A stretch of 64,000 bases of DNA, taken from contig NZ_JPRF03000029.1 of the NCBI RefSeq assembly GCF_001188955.3, positions 1 through 64,000 on the forward strand, written 5' to 3'. The notes beneath the pieces are model-generated. The model was not told the DNA's origin. It was given only the letters and a program-made list of their open reading frames with translations, and ran no database searches. Both the position numbers and the translations under genes were made by a program. The DNA comes from Kitasatospora aureofaciens. GTDB lineage: Bacteria > Actinomycetota > Actinomycetes > Streptomycetales > Streptomycetaceae. Of the stretch, positions 61,573-64,000 are shown piece by piece (position 1 is the first letter of the stretch; every line of letters begins with the position of its first letter).

Positions 61573-61842
61573 TCAGCAGTCGTCCGCGGGCTTCGGGTGC
61601 ATCTCCACGTTGGCGCAGGTGTTGCCGAACGCCGGGTTCAGCACGCCGATGACGTTGATGCTGTTGCCGCACAGGTTGATCGGGACGTGCACCGGGACCT
61701 GGAGCTGGTTGCCGGAGACGACGCCGGGGGAGCCGGCGGCCACGCCCTCGGCGCCCGCGCTCGCGGCGGCGGAGCCCGCCGCACCCAGCACCAGGCCGGC
61801 GGCGGCGGCGGAGAGGACGGCGACCTTCTTCACGTTCTGCAT
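61573..61842 (-). CDS. Short chaplin with a C-terminal extension
   Basis: 89 residues; GAGGAG ribosome site. Signal peptide (KKVAVLSAAAAGLVLGAAGS) ends before ASAGAEGV. One chaplin domain: GSPGVVSGNQLQVPVHVPIN, then LCGNSINVIGVLNPAFGNTC with the conserved Cys58 and Cys76. Chaplins self-assemble into the hydrophobic amyloid sheath of aerial hyphae. Unusual: after Cys76 the chain runs on as ANVEMHPKPADDC, giving a third cysteine (Cys89) at the very end. 106 bp downstream of the next chaplin gene. Confidence 0.93.
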   Translation of the reverse strand: MQNVKKVAVLSAAAAGLVLGAAGSAAASAGAEGVAAGSPGVVSGNQLQVPVHVPINLCGNSINVIGVLNPAFGNTCANVEMHPKPADDC

Positions 61843-61948
61843 GGGGGTTGATCTCCTCGATCACACACGGGTGGAGCGTGCCGGCCCCGGCGCAACGGGG
61901 GGCACGTGCTCGGGTGAATCAGCTGTCGCCGGTGCGGCGACCGCGGGT

Positions 61949-62191
61949 TCAGCCGTTGTTGACGCAGGTGTTGCCGAACGCCGGGTTCAGCAGGCCGACG
62001 GCGTCGATGCTGTTGCCGCAGACGTTGAGCGGGATGTGGATCGGCACCTGGATCTGGTTGCCGGAGATGACACCGGGGGAGCCGGCGGCCACGCCCTCGG
62101 CGCCCGCGCTGGCGAACGCGCCACCGGCGGCACCGAACACCAGGCCGGTGGTCGCCAGTGACAGGACGGCGGCCTTCTTGAAGTTGCGCAT
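61949..62191 (-). CDS. Short chaplin
   Basis: 80 residues, GGAGGAAG ribosome site. Signal peptide (FKKAAVLSLATTGLVFGAAG), mature chain ASAGAEGVAAGSPGVISGNQ then IQVPIHIPLNVCGNSIDAVG and LLNPAFGNTCVNNG; Cys58 and Cys76. No sortase motif, so it is a short, ChpE/H-like chaplin. Upstream 568 bp is gene-free apart from a decayed chaplin fragment; I found no clear BldN promoter for it. Confidence 0.95.
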   Translation of the reverse strand: MRNFKKAAVLSLATTGLVFGAAGGAFASAGAEGVAAGSPGVISGNQIQVPIHIPLNVCGNSIDAVGLLNPAFGNTCVNNG

Positions 62192-62430
62192 GATTCTTCC
62201 TCCGATTTCTGCCCGACGGAAGTGAGGTGTCGGGAGTCGGGCGAGCAGGAATACTCACCCGAAGGCTGCAGGGATTTCCGTGAATGTCACTCCGACGGCG
62301 CACACCGGCGTGTTCCGCCCATGGCTCGGGCGTCGACGCAGCCGCCGCGTTTTCCGGCGCCCCGCGAATGCTCCCGCACGGCCGGGAACGGTTCGGGTGG
62401 AGGCGCGACCAGGAATTCCCGGTCAGGCGT

Positions 62431-62489
62431 TCAGGCGGTGTCGCCGAACGCCGGATTCCGAGGGGCCCGCCACGTCGACCGACTTGCCG
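62431..62489 (-). pseudogene. Decayed chaplin fragment
   Basis: Reading on the minus strand, the DNA from 62489 to 62431 aligns with the 3' part of the neighbouring chaplin genes. One frame gives GKSVDVAGP (compare GNSIDAVGLL) and, after a one-base shift, NPAFGDTA then a stop (compare NPAFGNTC). Both chaplin cysteines are lost and the 5' part cannot be found. Best read as a remnant of a fourth chaplin. Confidence 0.6.
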
Positions 62490-62683
62490 GGGGCCTCGGT
62501 GCCGACGAGGCCGTGGGCGAGCTGCGCATGGGCGGTACTCGATTCCTGATTAGGGCCGGGTTGGATCGTCTTCGTCAGGGAGAACGAGGGAGCGCGCAGG
62601 GGGAAACGGTCCGGTCCGCTGATCACCCGAATGCCGGTCACCCGGGCGGCGTTGGTCCGTACGGGTGACAGTGCAGGCGCCGT

Positions 62684-62711
62684 CGCAACCGGTCCGGACG
62701 GGTCTCGTTCT
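62684..62711 (+). promoter_or_regulatory. BldN-type promoter for the plus-strand chaplin gene
   Basis: CGCAAC (62684-62689), 16-bp spacer, CGTTCT (62706-62711): 5 of 6 and 4 of 6 matches to CGTAAC-N16-CGTTGA with exact spacing, about 48 bp before the chaplin start. Confidence 0.55.
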
Positions 62712-62759
62712 AGATGTCGCACTCCCCGTGCATTTCTGTTGAACAGTCAGGAGGCTCAC

Positions 62760-62999
62760 ATGAGCGTCAAGAAGACCGCCGCCGTTGGCGCGGCCGTGGT
62801 GGGCATCGTGGCCGCCGGTGCCGGCACCGCGATGGCCAGCGCCGGTGCCCAGGGTGTCGCTGCGGGTTCCCCCGGTGTCATCTCGGGCAACCAGGTGCAG
62901 GTGCCGATCCACATCCCGGTCAACCTGTGCGGGAACACCATCGACGTCGTCGGCCTGCTGAACCCGGCGTTCGGCAACCACTGCCTCAACAACGGCTGA
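62760..62999 (+). CDS. Short chaplin (plus strand)
   Basis: 79 residues, AGGAGG ribosome site. Signal peptide (VKKTAAVGAAVVGIVAAGAG then TAMA), one chaplin domain: GSPGVISGNQVQVPIHIPVN, LCGNTIDVVGLLNPAFGNHC, ending LNNG. Cys57 and Cys75. Very similar to the divergent chaplin at 61949-62191, so it arose by local duplication and inversion or transposition of the unit. Ends at a T-tailed hairpin. BldN-like promoter upstream. Confidence 0.95.
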   Translation: MSVKKTAAVGAAVVGIVAAGAGTAMASAGAQGVAAGSPGVISGNQVQVPIHIPVNLCGNTIDVVGLLNPAFGNHCLNNG

Positions 63000-63024
63000 G
63001 GTCGCACCCGGTTCGGCCGGTGAG

Positions 63025-63068
63025 AGCCGCCGTTCCGCGCTTCCCTCCTGGGGCGCGGAGCGGCGGCT
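63025..63068 (+). terminator. Terminator of the plus-strand chaplin gene
   Basis: 16-bp stem with one G-U pair (63025-63040 with 63053-63068) followed by TTT: a classical intrinsic terminator. Confidence 0.88.
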
Positions 63069-63121
63069 TTTCCGCGTCCGCTCGCTGTCGGCGCGTCAGC
63101 GCGCAGGTGATGTCACGAGCC

Positions 63122-63150
63122 TTGTTGGACTACTTGTCAGTACCTAGAAT
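63122..63150 (+). promoter_or_regulatory. Housekeeping-type promoter of the GDSL hydrolase gene
   Basis: TTGTTG (63122-63127), 17-bp spacer, TAGAAT (63145-63150), about 92 bp before the GTG start. Matches the HrdB consensus, in contrast to the BldN-type sites in front of its neighbours. Confidence 0.65.
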
Positions 63151-63241
63151 GTGAGACCTGCTCACCTTTCTGCACCGCTCTTGCTCCGCACCGCCCGGCA
63201 CCCCCGGCCCGGCGGTTCCCCGCCCCCGCAAGGAGTCGCGT

Positions 63242-64000
63242 GTGATCAGGTTCCGCACGTCCACGGCGAGACGAGCGCGGACGGGCTCGTCCCGGTCCGC
63301 CGCACTGCTCGCCACCGGCGTCCTCGTCGCCACCCTCGGCCTGGCCGGTGCTCCCGCCGCCCTCGCCGACAACGCCCCGGCCCCGGCCGCCACCCGCCCG
63401 GCCGCGATCGTCGCCCTCGGCGACAGTGCCATCTCCGGGGAGGGCGCCGGCACCGACACCGGCGACGGCTACTTCCCGGAGACCGACACCCCCACCAACT
63501 ACTGCCACCGGCACCCCAAGTCGGAGATCTTCGTCACCGACATCCCCGGGGTCACCCCGATCGACCTCGCCTGCTCCGGCGCCCAGACCGGTGACCTGGT
63601 CAGCGACCCGGAGCTGGCCAAGATCACCGGCTCGGGCAGCGGCGACTTCGGCGAGCCCAAGCAGGACGTCAAACTCGCCGACACGGCGAGCAAGTACGAC
63701 GTCAAGATGGTCGTCGTCACGATCGGCGCCAACGACGACTTCGACTTCAGCGGCATCATGATGCACTGCCTCGCGCAGTACTTCCCGATCCCCAAGGATC
63801 AGGGCTGCCGGGACACCATCGGCAGCGACGAGATCCGCAAACGGGCCCAGCGGGTCCAGCCCAAGGTCGTCGCCGCCCTGCAGAACATCCGTCAGACCAT
63901 GCGCCGCGCGGGCTACGCCGACTCCTCGTACCAGCTGGTCTACCAGTCGTACTTCAACCCGATCACCCCGGACATCCGGCGCAACGACTACCTCGGCAAG
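63242..64000 (+). CDS. Secreted SGNH/GDSL-family hydrolase, N-terminal part
   Basis: The gene runs off the right edge; 253 codons seen. GTG 63242 with AGGAG upstream. Signal peptide: basic start (RFRTSTARRARTGSSR), hydrophobic AALLATGVLVATLGLAGAPA, then ALA before DNAPAPA. Block I is IVALGDSAISGEGAG with the nucleophilic serine; block III is VVTIGANDDFDF with the oxyanion Asn. The Cys pairs (YCHR, LACSG) suggest disulfides. Extracellular esterase or lipase-like enzyme; substrate unknown. The catalytic His-Asp block lies beyond the window. Confidence 0.85.
   Translation, partial: MIRFRTSTARRARTGSSRSAALLATGVLVATLGLAGAPAALADNAPAPAATRPAAIVALGDSAISGEGAGTDTGDGYFPETDTPTNYCHRHPKSEIFVTDIPGVTPIDLACSGAQTGDLVSDPELAKITGSGSGDFGEPKQDVKLADTASKYDVKMVVVTIGANDDFDFSGIMMHCLAQYFPIPKDQGCRDTIGSDEIRKRAQRVQPKVVAALQNIRQTMRRAGYADSSYQLVYQSYFNPITPDIRRNDYLGK

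Noticed and set aside
62737..62742. TGTTGA as the -10 of a BldN promoter for the plus-strand chaplin
   Set aside because: It would place the transcript start inside the ribosome site, and no -35 match lies 16 bp upstream; the site at 62684-62711 fits better.

Overview
The window is a gene-dense, very GC-rich stretch of a Streptomycetaceae chromosome (Streptomyces or Kitasatospora; the sequence alone does not settle which). Reasons: homologues of the developmental genes bldN, rsbN and bdtA, genes for rodlins and chaplins, Lsr2, ClpC, a Rex-hemACDB block, many GTG/TTG starts, leaderless starts, and strong GC-rich hairpin terminators between convergent genes. The layout resembles the conserved core of Streptomyces chromosomes. 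I saw no phage, insertion sequence, CRISPR array, tRNA or rRNA.

Region 1-15.2 kb: end of a membrane-anchored protein, mutY, a DHA2-type efflux pump divergent from a TetR regulator, an M23 cell-wall peptidase, a secreted M6 metalloprotease, clpC, lsr2, argA (N-acetylglutamate synthase), an orphan BlaI/MecI-type repressor, a 39-residue membrane protein coupled to lysS, lysS, and a hypothetical protein.

Region 15.3-21.2 kb: a cofactor block on the minus strand. A DUF2520 Rossmann protein (candidate ketopantoate reductase), panC and panD lead to pantothenate; coaX phosphorylates pantothenate for CoA; nadB and nadC make nicotinate mononucleotide. NadA and PanB are not in the window.

Region 21.3-32.4 kb: a NarL-type two-component pair; an NDUFAF7/MidA-like methyltransferase overlapping an orphan nuoD with altered quinone-site residues; a cysteine-rich conserved protein; and a type VII (WXG-like) locus with a small WXG-like protein, a 920-residue polymorphic toxin whose catalytic cysteine is replaced, and a composite immunity protein.

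Region 32.5-46.9 kb: housekeeping genes. These are a Ppx/GppA phosphatase, a TIM-barrel protein with a histone-H1-like tail, a methyltransferase, ilvD, three membrane proteins, proC, an MFS transporter, an AcuC-type deacetylase, bdtA, bS22, an epimerase and an acyltransferase.

Region 47-58.7 kb: rsbN and bldN (anti-sigma and sigma factor for aerial-hypha genes), an HAD phosphatase, a 123-bp tandem repeat, a glutaredoxin-like protein, a DEDDh exonuclease, then rex-hemA-hemC-hemD-hemB behind a Rex operator. Rex senses NADH/NAD+, which links haem supply to respiration.

Region 58.7-64 kb: a surface-protein island. Every gene encodes a secreted product: a Gly-rich repeat protein, two rodlins, two unknown secreted proteins, three short chaplins plus a decayed chaplin fragment, and a GDSL hydrolase. 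BldN-type promoters (CGTAAC-N16-CGTTGA-like) are visible before one rodlin and one chaplin, so sigma factor, anti-sigma factor and likely targets lie within about 15 kb.
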